A stretch of 58,655 nucleotides of DNA, taken from contig CADCKD010000010.1 of the NCBI GenBank assembly GCA_902801985.1, positions 1 through 58,655 of the forward strand. The letters run 5' to 3'. This stretch comes from an uncultured bacterium (GTDB lineage: Bacteria; Cyanobacteriota; Vampirovibrionia; Gastranaerophilales; Gastranaerophilaceae). Positions 18,547 through 26,784 of the stretch are shown piece after piece. How positions within the stretch are numbered: position 1 is the stretch's first letter; each line of letters begins with the position of its first letter. Position numbers and translations under genes: made by a program. The notes under the pieces were generated by a model, which ran no database searches, was not told the origin of the DNA, and worked only from the letters and a program-made list of their open reading frames with translations.

Positions 18547-19839
18547 TTATTTTAGTATTCTGTCATAAATGCTGTTGATATTTTGCAGAAAATCGTTTGG
18601 ATTAAAAATATTATCGATTTCTTTTTCACTAAGATACTTCAATACTTCGGTGTCATGTAACAGGTTATTTTTAAAATCTTTATGATTTTGGAAAGCATCA
18701 AGAGCATTCCTCTGCACTATATTATAAGCATTTTCTCTTGTCAATCCTTTTGAAACTAAAGTTAACAGAACTTTTTGAGAATATACAATCCCGCCAAATT
18801 CATTTGTATGATTTAGCATATTGTCTTTGTGAACAATAATATTTTCCATAATTGAGTTAAATCTGTTAAGCATAAAATCGATAAGGGTCAGACTGTCAGG
18901 GAAAATAATTCTTTCGGCAGAAGAGTGTGAAATATCTCTTTCATGCCATAACGGAATATTTTCCATTGCTGCATAAGAATTTGCTCTTACAACTCTTGCC
19001 AACCCGCACAAATTTTCACTTAATACGGGATTTTTTTTGTGCGGCATTGCAGAAGACCCTTTTTGTCCTTTGGTGAAGCCCTCTTCAACTTCGAGTACTT
19101 CTGTCCTTTGCAGGTGTCTGATTTCTGTTGCAAATTGCTCGATAACACTTGCAATTAGTGCTAAAGATTGCATAAAGTATGCGTGATAATCTCTTGAAAT
19201 TATTTGTGTTGAAATTCTTGCAGGTCTTAGGTTTAAATTTTTACAAGTTATAGCTTCAATCTCTGGCGAGATATTACTATATGTCCCGACAGGACCGGAT
19301 ATTTGACCAACTCTGATTTGTTCCAGAGCGTGTGTGAAATTATTTTTTTGTCTTTCCAGAATGTCAATCCAGTTACAAAGTTTGATTCCGAATGTCATTA
19401 CTTCTGCGTGTATTCCGTGAGAACGGCCTATGCATAATGTGTTTTTATGCTCTTTTGCAAGGTTTTTTAATGTTGATATCGTTTTATTCAAGTCATCAAG
19501 AATGATTTTGCCGCTATCTTGTATTTGAAGTGCAAAAGCCGTGTCTATGACATCTGAACTTGTCATCCCTACGTGTACAAATCTGCCTAAATCGCCCAAA
19601 CTCTCGTTTACACAAGTCAAAAACGCAATAACATCATGTTTTACTTCACGTTCTATTTCGTCAATTCTTTCTATATTAAATTTGGCTTTTTGTCTGATTT
19701 CCTGCGCAACTTGTTTTGAGATTTGCCCAATTTGTGCATAAGCATCACATACTGCAAGTTCTACTTGAAGATAATAATTAAATTTAGACTCTAAAGTCCA
19801 AATATTTGCCATTTCTTGTCTTGAATATCTGTCTATCAT
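18547..19839 (-). CDS. purB: Adenylosuccinate lyase
   Basis: Catalyses two fumarate-releasing steps of purine synthesis (SAICAR to AICAR, adenylosuccinate to AMP). The fumarase/aspartase superfamily signature is GSSAMPHKKNP, whose loop carries the catalytic Ser. TSSDVIDTAFALQ, GRSHGIHAE with the active-site His, and the start MIDRYSRQEMANIW all match PurB of the ~430-residue bacterial type. Length is normal and no motif is missing. It is transcribed away from prfB, whose start lies 48 bases away. The stretch before its ATG holds TAAAAT on the minus strand, a plausible -10. Confidence 0.95.
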   Translation of the reverse strand: MIDRYSRQEMANIWTLESKFNYYLQVELAVCDAYAQIGQISKQVAQEIRQKAKFNIERIDEIEREVKHDVIAFLTCVNESLGDLGRFVHVGMTSSDVIDTAFALQIQDSGKIILDDLNKTISTLKNLAKEHKNTLCIGRSHGIHAEVMTFGIKLCNWIDILERQKNNFTHALEQIRVGQISGPVGTYSNISPEIEAITCKNLNLRPARISTQIISRDYHAYFMQSLALIASVIEQFATEIRHLQRTEVLEVEEGFTKGQKGSSAMPHKKNPVLSENLCGLARVVRANSYAAMENIPLWHERDISHSSAERIIFPDSLTLIDFMLNRFNSIMENIIVHKDNMLNHTNEFGGIVYSQKVLLTLVSKGLTRENAYNIVQRNALDAFQNHKDFKNNLLHDTEVLKYLSEKEIDNIFNPNDFLQNINSIYDRILK

Positions 19840-19887
19840 AACGTTTTTATTTTAACATGAATATAGTTTTTGTAGTAAACTTGATTT

Positions 19888-20977
19888 ATGGAAACAGAAT
19901 TGAAGCAAGAATTGAATATAATAAAACCTAGATTTGAAAAAATTAAGGAGTGTCTTTGACTCAGAAAAACTTAGTGCAAAGCTTTCTGATTTAGAGTCGA
20001 AAATGCAAAATCCGGATATTTGGAATAATCCTCAAGAGGTTTCTAAAATTGGTCAGCAAATTAAAGAATTCAAAGAACTTTTGGATATGCTAAATCACTG
20101 GAATACTGTTATAGAAGATGCTCAAACATCCTTGGAACTTGGGGATAATGAACTTATTGAAAGTTCTTATGCATCAATAAAAGATTTATCCGTAGAATTT
20201 GATAAATTTGAACTTCAACAAATGCTTTCAGGGGAATACGATAATGCCGATGCTATTTTGACTATAAATTCCGGTGCCGGTGGTACAGATGCTCAAGATT
20301 GGGCAAGTATGCTTTTGAGAATGTATATGCGTTGGGGTGAGCAAAGAGGCTGGAAGGTTGAACTTTTAGATAAACTTGACGGTGAAGAAGCAGGGATAAA
20401 ATCCGCAACCATAAAATTAAGCGGGAAATATGCATTTGGATATGCAAAAGCGGAAAAAGGTGTTCACCGTTTGGTCAGAATTTCCCCTTTTAATGCAAAT
20501 GGTAAACGCCAAACCAGTTTTGCTTCTGTCGATGTTTCTCCTATTGCAGACGATATAGAAAAAGAGATTATGATTCCACCTGAGGATTTAGAGATCACAA
20601 CTATGCGTTCAGGTGGCGCCGGGGGGCAAAATGTCAATAAAGTTGAAACGGCCGTTAGAATTCTCCATAAACCATCCGGTATAGTTGTTAAGTGTCAACA
20701 AGAACGCTCTCAATTGCAGAATAAAGAATATGCAATGCAAATTCTTTATTCAAAACTTTTGGCTATAAAAGAAGCCGAACATGAAGAGAAAATGGCGCAA
20801 ATACGCGGTGAAAATGCGGATATAAATTTTGGTTCCCAAATTCGTTCATACGTTTTTCATCCCTACAAGATGGTAAAAGATCACAGAACAGGCTATGAAG
20901 AGGGAAATGTGGAATCTGTTATGGATGGTGGGTTAGATGGTTTTGTAGAAAGCTATTTGCGTTCTAAAATTGTGTGA
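19888..20977 (+). CDS. prfB: Peptide chain release factor 2, programmed +1 frameshift
   Basis: Releases nascent chains at UGA and UAA. Translation starts at ATG 19888 and runs 23 codons ([20 protein letters not shown] then ECL) to an in-frame TGA at 19957-19959. The main frame then continues +1 from GAC 19958 as [16 protein letters not shown] start at 19934 in the main frame would miss the N-terminus. Catalytic GGQ ([16 protein letters not shown]) and the domain-2 region are present; length after shifting is about 363 residues, as usual. The release-factor tripeptide region is SP-type ('[18 protein letters not shown]' marks domain 3). It is autoregulated through the frameshift: low RF2 favours shifting. 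Confidence 0.95.
19945..19960 (+). promoter_or_regulatory. prfB programmed +1 frameshift site
   Basis: An internal Shine-Dalgarno-like AAGGAG at 19945-19950, three bases, then CTT TGA C at 19954-19960. This is the classic RF2 slippery site: the ribosome slips from CTT to TTT when RF2 is scarce. Confidence 0.93.
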
Positions 20978-21012
20978 TATAATAATTTAAGAATAGACAT
21001 GAGGGGGATAAT

Positions 21013-22101
21013 ATGAGTGATGTTACTCGCAGGGATATATTAAGACATTATTTTGCGTCATTAATTGTTTACGGCGTTGTATTATTATGTATTGCGGCTT
21101 GTCCTTTGTATGCAAAATCGTTGGACGTTTCAAAGTTGAATTATTTAACGGTATTAATAGGCTATTATTTGCTGTATGTGGTGTTTGCGCTGCCGATTTT
21201 TAACAGATTCAGGCCTGTAAGTATTAAAAATTCCCGTAATGTCGCTATTTTGAACTATGTAAAACGCCAATTTGTCAAGGCTACTCCTATTGAAAAAATT
21301 AAAAATATGGAGCCTTCTGAGGATGAAAAACAGGCTTTGTGGATAACTTTTATAAAGGCATTTTTCGGGGTTTATTGTTTAAATCTCTTGTGCAGCAAGT
21401 ATATTCCTTCTATGGATTATGATATAGCTTTTATAAAAGAAATGTTTGTACAAGCGTTCAGTTTCGCACAAACTCAAGGGGTAATTGCGGGATTTGCTCA
21501 ATTTATTGACGATTCTTCGGATATGCTCATAAAATTTACATTTATAGTCACAACAATTGTGTTTATTGTTAGTTATTTAACTGAAGCTAATTTCTTAAAA
21601 AATAAAATAAGGTATGCTGATGTTTCTCCGTTAGGTTTATTTACTTGTCTTATTTGTTATTATCCGTTTACAATTATATTGGATAAGTTTTTACCTATTT
21701 ATTCCGAAAGTTTAATACCGGTAGAAAATGATTTTGCGCGGGTAATATTGAATTTATTGTTGATATTAGCTTGTTTTACTTCAATGGTTGCTATATTGCG
21801 TTTGGGAACAAAATCCGGTAATTTGACTAATAGAGGAATTGTTACGGGATTCCCTTATAATATTGTAAGACACCCTGATTATGGTGCTCAAATTTTGAGT
21901 ATTATTCTTTTATACATCCCATTGTATTTTACCGGTTCTGTAACACTGTTAGGCAAAATATTATATCCTTGCGGAACATTAATTTGGATATATATATATT
22001 ATCTGAGAGCATTAACAGAGGAACGTAATTTGTTAAAAGATGAAAATTATGTGCATTATATGCAAAAAGTTAAATACAGGTTTATACCAAAATTGTTTTA
22101 A
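21013..22101 (+). CDS. Polytopic membrane protein with ICMT/PEMT-type methyltransferase domain
   Basis: A 362-residue protein with about eight membrane helices. The C-terminal ~110 residues carry the isoprenylcysteine carboxyl methyltransferase / phospholipid methyltransferase pattern: GFPYNIVRHPDYGA (RHP-x-Y), then ALTEERNLLKDENYVHYMQKV and the end YRFIPKLF. These bind S-adenosylmethionine at the membrane surface. The N-terminal half (helices near residues 14-34 and 46-66, and an amphipathic 'NSRNVAILNYVKRQFVKA' stretch) is not recognised. Substrate may be a lipid or small hydrophobic thiol. GAGGGGG precedes the ATG. It follows prfB by 35 bases and could be in its transcript. Confidence 0.75.
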   Translation: MSDVTRRDILRHYFASLIVYGVVLLCIAACPLYAKSLDVSKLNYLTVLIGYYLLYVVFALPIFNRFRPVSIKNSRNVAILNYVKRQFVKATPIEKIKNMEPSEDEKQALWITFIKAFFGVYCLNLLCSKYIPSMDYDIAFIKEMFVQAFSFAQTQGVIAGFAQFIDDSSDMLIKFTFIVTTIVFIVSYLTEANFLKNKIRYADVSPLGLFTCLICYYPFTIILDKFLPIYSESLIPVENDFARVILNLLLILACFTSMVAILRLGTKSGNLTNRGIVTGFPYNIVRHPDYGAQILSIILLYIPLYFTGSVTLLGKILYPCGTLIWIYIYYLRALTEERNLLKDENYVHYMQKVKYRFIPKLF

Positions 22102-22105
22102 TCTT

Positions 22106-22714
22106 TTATAGCCAATCAAGAAGGGGTTTTGTTTCCCCAAAATCCAAATTCATAATATCTTTACCGAATTTACTTTTTAGATTTTCAAGTCCGAGATTGT
22201 AGGCTACAGGTTCTTTTTTGTTGCCTGTTTTTAGGAATTTTTCTTTTGAAAATGTTTTTGTTTCTTTGTCAAAAACGTCACTATAATTCAAACCTTGTTC
22301 CATGCAGAAAGGCGATTTTATTGTACTTGGTTTTTCAGGATCTTCGCTTTGTTCATAGTATGCAAGCCCAAATGTTCTGCAAATTATCATTCTAAATCTG
22401 TATATGCTGCACTTATCGTCAAGTAAGAAAGGACATTCGTGAATAAATTTTTTGCCTTGAAATACAGATTTTTCTGCTTTTAATTGCACGATTTTATTTA
22501 CAATTTTTTGTTGTGTGTCTATCGGCAGAGTCATAAATCCGATTTTGAGAAATTCAAATTCCATTCTTGAACAAGGGTATTCTCCGTTTTTGCAGCAATG
22601 AGCACATCCTTCTTTACAGTGGATATACTCTTTTTGGTCTTCAAAATGTTCGCTGATTAAACCATTAATTACCCTTATAAATTGGCAATATTTTTCAAAT
22701 TCTTTCTCTTCCAT
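22106..22714 (-). CDS. YkgJ-family cysteine-cluster protein
   Basis: A 202-residue soluble protein with the Zn- or FeS-binding cysteine pattern of this family: CKEGCAHCCKNGEYPCS near residues 33-49, then CPFLLDDKCSIYRFRMIICR (the C-P-x6-C-x-IY-x4-R-x2-C-R signature) and a later Cys in PFCMEQ. Members are widespread and their biochemical role is not settled; a metal-cluster binding function is the safe statement. GAGG lies before the ATG. It lies 53 bases downstream of... the rlmN stop is at 22768 on the same strand, so this gene is the second gene after rlmN and probably co-transcribed. Confidence 0.85.
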   Translation of the reverse strand: MEEKEFEKYCQFIRVINGLISEHFEDQKEYIHCKEGCAHCCKNGEYPCSRMEFEFLKIGFMTLPIDTQQKIVNKIVQLKAEKSVFQGKKFIHECPFLLDDKCSIYRFRMIICRTFGLAYYEQSEDPEKPSTIKSPFCMEQGLNYSDVFDKETKTFSKEKFLKTGNKKEPVAYNLGLENLKSKFGKDIMNLDFGETKPLLDWL

Positions 22715-22767
22715 ATAAACCTCATTATGCTATTATATTTTTAATTAATAATAGTTGTATCCTATAT

Positions 22768-23787
22768 CTATTTGATTTTACCCCTTAGCTGACCGCAAGC
22801 AGCATCGATATCTGCTCCTCGTTCCAATCTGACGGTTACTTTTTTGCCGGAATTTTCCATAAGATATTTAAACTTCATAATGGAATTATTTGAAGGTCTT
22901 TGGTAATCATTTTGCTCCGTCGGATTGTAAGGAATAAGGTTTATGTTACATTTGATATCTTTTAGATATGCGGCAAGTTGTTTTGCACTTTCCAGCGTGT
23001 CATTCAAATCCTTTATAAGTAAATATTCAATGGTAATTCTTCTGCCGGTTTTGTTTACGTAATTAATCAAAGCTTTATGTAATTCGTCCATTGGGTATTT
23101 ATTCTCAATTTGCATAAGTTGTGAGCGAATTTGGTGATTTGGTGCGTGCAAAGAAAGAGCTAGTGTAGATTGAATATCCATTTGTGCTAATTTATTTATC
23201 TGAGGGATAATTCCGGATGTGGAGAGGGTGAGTCTTCTTGCACCAATTTGGAAGTCTTCATTGAATATTTTCATTGCTTTTAGGACGTTATCAAGATTTA
23301 ATAGAGGTTCTCCCTGCCCCATAAATACGATGTTTGTAACTTTTAAGCCTGTATCCCTTTGAATAGTAAGAACTTGTTCAATAATTTCTTTATAATCAAG
23401 ATTTCTTATAAAACCACGTTTTCCGGTTGCACAGAATGAACAATTTACTGCACATCCAACTTGAGAACTTACGCACGCAGTGAGATTTGCTCTATTGTCA
23501 AAGCGCATTAGTACGGTTTCTACGCATTCTCCGTCAGGATATTCCAAAAGATATTTAATCGTTCCGTCACTGCTGACTTGTTTAACTTTGATTTTTACAT
23601 TTGATACTTGTGCAACTGTTTTTAATTCATCACGAAATTTTTTTGATAAATCCGTCATTTCATCAATATCTTTTACGGATTTTAAGTATATCCAGTTGTG
23701 AATTTGTCTAGCTCTGAATTTTGAAGCACCCAGAGAAGATGTTAAATTTTCTATTTCTTCTAAATTTAATCCTGATAATATTTTCAT
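22768..23787 (-). CDS. rlmN: 23S rRNA A2503 / tRNA A37 C2-methyltransferase
   Basis: Radical SAM enzyme that methylates C2 of A2503 in 23S rRNA and of A37 in some tRNAs. The cluster motif is CAVNCSFCATGKRGF, followed by MGQGEPLLN, TLSTSGI, LSLHAPN and IEYLLI. The C-terminal VRLERGADIDAACGQL holds the methyl-carrying Cys (Cys in AACGQL), and the other catalytic Cys lies at VSSQVGC. The N-terminal region (FRARQIHNWIYLKS) is the RNA-binding part. The 339-residue length is typical, and Ala/Gln positions fit RlmN rather than Cfr. Its ATG lacks a Shine-Dalgarno and follows an extended -10 box by six bases. Confidence 0.95.
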   Translation of the reverse strand: MKILSGLNLEEIENLTSSLGASKFRARQIHNWIYLKSVKDIDEMTDLSKKFRDELKTVAQVSNVKIKVKQVSSDGTIKYLLEYPDGECVETVLMRFDNRANLTACVSSQVGCAVNCSFCATGKRGFIRNLDYKEIIEQVLTIQRDTGLKVTNIVFMGQGEPLLNLDNVLKAMKIFNEDFQIGARRLTLSTSGIIPQINKLAQMDIQSTLALSLHAPNHQIRSQLMQIENKYPMDELHKALINYVNKTGRRITIEYLLIKDLNDTLESAKQLAAYLKDIKCNINLIPYNPTEQNDYQRPSNNSIMKFKYLMENSGKKVTVRLERGADIDAACGQLRGKIK

Positions 23788-23793
23788 AAATTT

Positions 23794-23802
23794 ATTATTT
23801 CA
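23794..23802 (-). promoter_or_regulatory. Extended -10 promoter of rlmN, predicted leaderless
   Basis: Minus strand reads TGA-AATAAT (TGn plus a 5/6 match to TATAAT), six bases, then ATG at 23787. No Shine-Dalgarno is present. Confidence 0.5.
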
Positions 23803-23890
23803 CAACCTAAATAATTTAACAATAAACCTTGCACAAATATAGTGATTTTGATTTGTGTAATGTCTTTTAATATAAATTTCATTAAAATAA

Positions 23891-24625
23891 CTAGATGTGT
23901 CTTGCTACCGGATTAAGTAACAAATCTGCCAGTCTGTCCGAGCCCATAAAATCACGCTGTGACATTATTTGAGCTGCTAATTTGTTGTTATAGTTAACAA
24001 ATCTGTGATGTATTTCAAAGGAACCTTCCTCAAAATCTGCAACAACATAACAGGCTTTAGGCTCTTCTGTCATTGGGCGCCCAACACTGCCAACGTTAAC
24101 AACAGTTTGATTTGTGTTTGTTTGATATCCGCAAGGGATATGTGTGTGGCCGCAGAAGATAAGTTTTTCTTCTGTTCCGTATATCATTTCTTCTAAAATG
24201 TCCATTGGCATTTTAGGTAAGATGTCTTCGTTGTTAGCTCTTGGTGAGCCGTGGACAAGAAGTACAGAGCACCCGTCAATTTCAATAGATAATTGAGGTG
24301 GGAGATTTGCCAAATATGCTCTATACGTGTCATCAAGTTCTTGAGAATCAGCAGTAATAGCATTAGCCATAACAGGGTATTGAGCTTCCAAAAAATCGAT
24401 TACTTCTTGACCGTAATTTGCAATCATTCTGTCTGTATTACCTTGAATTATTGTCCAATTTTGCTGAGCCATTATAAAATCCATTACTTCTTTAGGCTGT
24501 GGGCCGGCCAAAGCAAGATCCCCAAGGCAAAAAATGTGTTCACACCCTTGTTCTTTTATATCCTCTAAAACGGCATCTAAGGCTTGTAAATTTGCGTGGA
24601 TGTCAGAAATAACAGCAACTCTCAT
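23891..24625 (-). CDS. Calcineurin-like metallophosphoesterase (YfcE/PrpE type)
   Basis: A 244-residue soluble dimetal phosphoesterase. All motifs are visible in order: SDIHANLQAL, CLGDLALAGPQP, IQGNTDRM, LLVHGSPR and FCGHTHIP. The fold family includes phosphodiesterases and nucleotide or protein phosphatases, so the substrate cannot be assigned. NVGSVGRP near residues 176-183 is the usual strand after the metal-binding His pair in the compact bacterial subgroup. GGGAG lies before the ATG. It is divergent from ispG, with 42 bases between the two starts. Confidence 0.88.
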   Translation of the reverse strand: MRVAVISDIHANLQALDAVLEDIKEQGCEHIFCLGDLALAGPQPKEVMDFIMAQQNWTIIQGNTDRMIANYGQEVIDFLEAQYPVMANAITADSQELDDTYRAYLANLPPQLSIEIDGCSVLLVHGSPRANNEDILPKMPMDILEEMIYGTEEKLIFCGHTHIPCGYQTNTNQTVVNVGSVGRPMTEEPKACYVVADFEEGSFEIHHRFVNYNNKLAAQIMSQRDFMGSDRLADLLLNPVARHI

Positions 24626-24652
24626 ATAATTTCTCCCTTTCTTTTTTTTGTG

Positions 24653-24661
24653 TGATAAGAT
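24653..24661 (+). promoter_or_regulatory. Extended -10 promoter of ispG, predicted leaderless
   Basis: TGA-TAAGAT (extended TGn, 4/6 hexamer), six bases, then ATG 24668. No Shine-Dalgarno precedes the ATG. Confidence 0.45.
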
Positions 24662-24667
24662 TATATT

Positions 24668-25723
24668 ATGATAAACAGACGAAAAACTAAAGAAATTTCA
24701 ATCGGAAATGTAAAAATTGGTAATAATCATCCAATAGTGGTTCAGTCTATGTGTAACACTGATACTTGTGATGTTAATTCTACTTTAAAGCAGATAAATG
24801 AGCTTCACGATGCAGGGTGTGAGGTTGTTCGTCTTGCTGTTCTTAATAAAGATGCTGCGGCTGCAATTAGAGATATCGTTAAAAAGTCTCCTTGTCCGTT
24901 AGTTGCAGATATCCATTTTGATTATCGCTTAGCATTGGAATGCATTAATAACGGTATTTCGGCATTAAGATTGAACCCGGGTAATATAGGCAAAAAAGAA
25001 CATACTCAAAGCGTTGTAAAGCTGGCCAAAGAGCAAAAAATTCCGATCAGAATTGGAGTAAATGCCGGATCATTGGAAAAAAGTTTACAAAATAAGAACA
25101 TATCGTTATCTGAAAAAATGGTTGAAAGTGCTCTTTCTCATATAAAAATTTTAGAGGATTTAGATTTTGATATGATAAAGGTTTCATTAAAATCTTCTGA
25201 TGTTATGACAACTATTGAGGCTTACCGAAAAATTACTGAAATAATTGATTATCCTTTGCATATTGGTTTAACAGAAGCCGGTACAATGCGTGGAGGTTTG
25301 ATTAAGTCTTCTATCGGAATCGGGACTCTCCTTGCAGAAGGTATTGGTGATACAATAAGGGTTTCTCTAACGGAAAATCCGGTTGAAGAAGTTTATGCTG
25401 CTTATGACATATTGAAAAGTCTGAATTTAAGAAAAAGAGGGATAAATTTTGTTTCTTGTCCTACATGTGGCAGAACTCAAATTGATTTGATTAGTTTAGC
25501 TAAGAAAGTTGAAGAAAGATTTAAAAATTTTGATAAAGATATAACTATTGCGGTTATGGGCTGTCCCGTAAATGGTCCGGGGGAAGCTAAAAATGCTGAT
25601 TTTGGGATTGCAGGAGCAATTGGGGAAGGCTATATTTTCAAAAAAGGAGAGATAATTGCGAGGGTTCCTGAATCCGAATTGTTGGAAACTTTTGAAAATA
25701 TCGTTATTAATTCATACAAATAG
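24668..25723 (+). CDS. ispG: 4-hydroxy-3-methylbut-2-enyl diphosphate synthase
   Basis: Penultimate step of the MEP isoprenoid pathway: reduces 2-C-methyl-D-erythritol 2,4-cyclodiphosphate to HMBPP using a [4Fe-4S] cluster. The TIM-barrel part begins TKEISIGNVKIGNNHPIVVQ and includes VADIHFDYRLAL and LRLNPGNIG. The cluster cysteines are in FVSCPTCGRTQ and AVMGCPVNGPGEA, with the conserved Glu nearby. The 351-residue two-domain form is the ordinary bacterial type, lacking the insert of plant or chlamydial enzymes. It indicates that isoprenoids are made by the MEP route. Confidence 0.97.
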   Translation: MINRRKTKEISIGNVKIGNNHPIVVQSMCNTDTCDVNSTLKQINELHDAGCEVVRLAVLNKDAAAAIRDIVKKSPCPLVADIHFDYRLALECINNGISALRLNPGNIGKKEHTQSVVKLAKEQKIPIRIGVNAGSLEKSLQNKNISLSEKMVESALSHIKILEDLDFDMIKVSLKSSDVMTTIEAYRKITEIIDYPLHIGLTEAGTMRGGLIKSSIGIGTLLAEGIGDTIRVSLTENPVEEVYAAYDILKSLNLRKRGINFVSCPTCGRTQIDLISLAKKVEERFKNFDKDITIAVMGCPVNGPGEAKNADFGIAGAIGEGYIFKKGEIIARVPESELLETFENIVINSYK

Positions 25724-25759
25724 TTTATGCATTTAAATTGTTAATAAATTATAATATTG

Positions 25760-25788
25760 TTGCAACACTATAAAAATAACTTTATAAT
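25760..25788 (+). promoter_or_regulatory. Sigma-70 promoter of the secreted-protein operon
   Basis: TTGCAA at 25760-25765, a 17-base spacer and a perfect TATAAT at 25783-25788. The predicted start near 25795 leaves a short leader with GAGAGG before ATG 25807. Confidence 0.7.
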
Positions 25789-25806
25789 GTCTAAAGAGAG
25801 GTGTCT

Positions 25807-26133
25807 ATGAAATTAACAAAAGTATTATTATTAACTTCAATGATGATGTTAATCCCGTTGTGCGCAAATAGTGCAATTACCGTAGATCAATCTACTTCAA
25901 AAGAATTTGTAATGAATCAAGGATTTTCTGAAGATACATACGAGATCATTACTGTTGAAAAAAATAGAGGTGTAGGCAAAGAATATTATACTGCCGCAGA
26001 AAGACGTGATCGCGAATTGAACCCTGTTTTAAGGTTCTTTAGAAAACTATATTCATATACAGATCCGGGAGCTCAGGATTTTTCATTCTATCATCATAAT
26101 AACAATCCTGTTCCGGTATATTCAGACTTATAG
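25807..26133 (+). CDS. Small exported protein of unknown function
   Basis: A 108-residue protein with a clear signal peptide (MKLTKVLLLTSMMMLIPLCA then NSA and ITVDQS). The start at ATG 25807 is preferred to the GTG at 25801 because GAGAGG sits five bases before the ATG. The mature part is short, polar and Tyr/Arg-rich, with no Cys pair or known domain; the end is HHNNNPVPVYSDL. It is the first gene of a three-gene operon with an exported TPR protein, which begins 1 base after it, and a GHL10 glycosidase-like protein. A periplasmic or envelope role is inferred. Confidence 0.65.
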   Translation: MKLTKVLLLTSMMMLIPLCANSAITVDQSTSKEFVMNQGFSEDTYEIITVEKNRGVGKEYYTAAERRDRELNPVLRFFRKLYSYTDPGAQDFSFYHHNNNPVPVYSDL

Positions 26134-26134
26134 T

Positions 26135-26782
26135 ATGAAAACATATCTGACTTTAATAGTTGTTGTAATATTTTTATTTACGACTCCGGTTTATTCTGTT
26201 GAGTATGGTAGTGTAAATAAGGATTCTGCTTTTGTTGATTATAAGAGTATAGACACATCTCAAGCGCTAAAAAGGGCAGATTTGTACTTTGGCTTGGCGC
26301 AAACAGAGGCAGATGAAGTTTTAAAATCTGCGTATTTGGAAAAAGCTAAATATGAGTATAATGTTTTATCTTTGGCAAAATTTGATGATATACATTCGGT
26401 TATCCAGCTCGGACGTATATATGATGTCCAAAAACAAGACAGATACGCAAAGTCATATTTTTCGCGTGCTTTGGGTTTAGATTATAAAAATCCGTCAGCG
26501 AATTATTATTTCGCAAATTTCTATTATGACAGAAAAGATTACAAAAAAGCTCTAAAATATTATAGAAAAGCAATGGAGTACGGATTACCCGACGATATTA
26601 ATTTATTAAAAAATATGGGTGATATTTTTGAAAAATTCGCTGATATTAAAAGAGCAAATATTTGCTATAAACGTGCATTTTTAATAGACCCGTCAAATGA
26701 GTATATAGCGGATAAAATAAGAGAGATGGAAGAAGTAAATTATAACTCCGCAGACTATTATAACAGGAGAAATTCAAGATAA
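26135..26782 (+). CDS. Exported TPR-repeat protein
   Basis: A 215-residue protein with an N-terminal signal peptide (YLTLIVVVIFLFTTPVYSV). Three or more tetratricopeptide repeats follow, recognisable from helix-turn-helix units such as IQLGRIYDVQKQDRYAKSYF, ANYYFANFYYDRKDYKKALK and LKNMGDIFEKFADIKRANIC. TPRs mediate protein-protein contacts; here the protein is probably periplasmic and could organise the adjacent GHL10 protein. The start codon is 1 base after the previous stop, so translation is coupled. Function beyond scaffolding is unknown. Confidence 0.75.
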   Translation: MKTYLTLIVVVIFLFTTPVYSVEYGSVNKDSAFVDYKSIDTSQALKRADLYFGLAQTEADEVLKSAYLEKAKYEYNVLSLAKFDDIHSVIQLGRIYDVQKQDRYAKSYFSRALGLDYKNPSANYYFANFYYDRKDYKKALKYYRKAMEYGLPDDINLLKNMGDIFEKFADIKRANICYKRAFLIDPSNEYIADKIREMEEVNYNSADYYNRRNSR

Positions 26783-26784
26783 AA

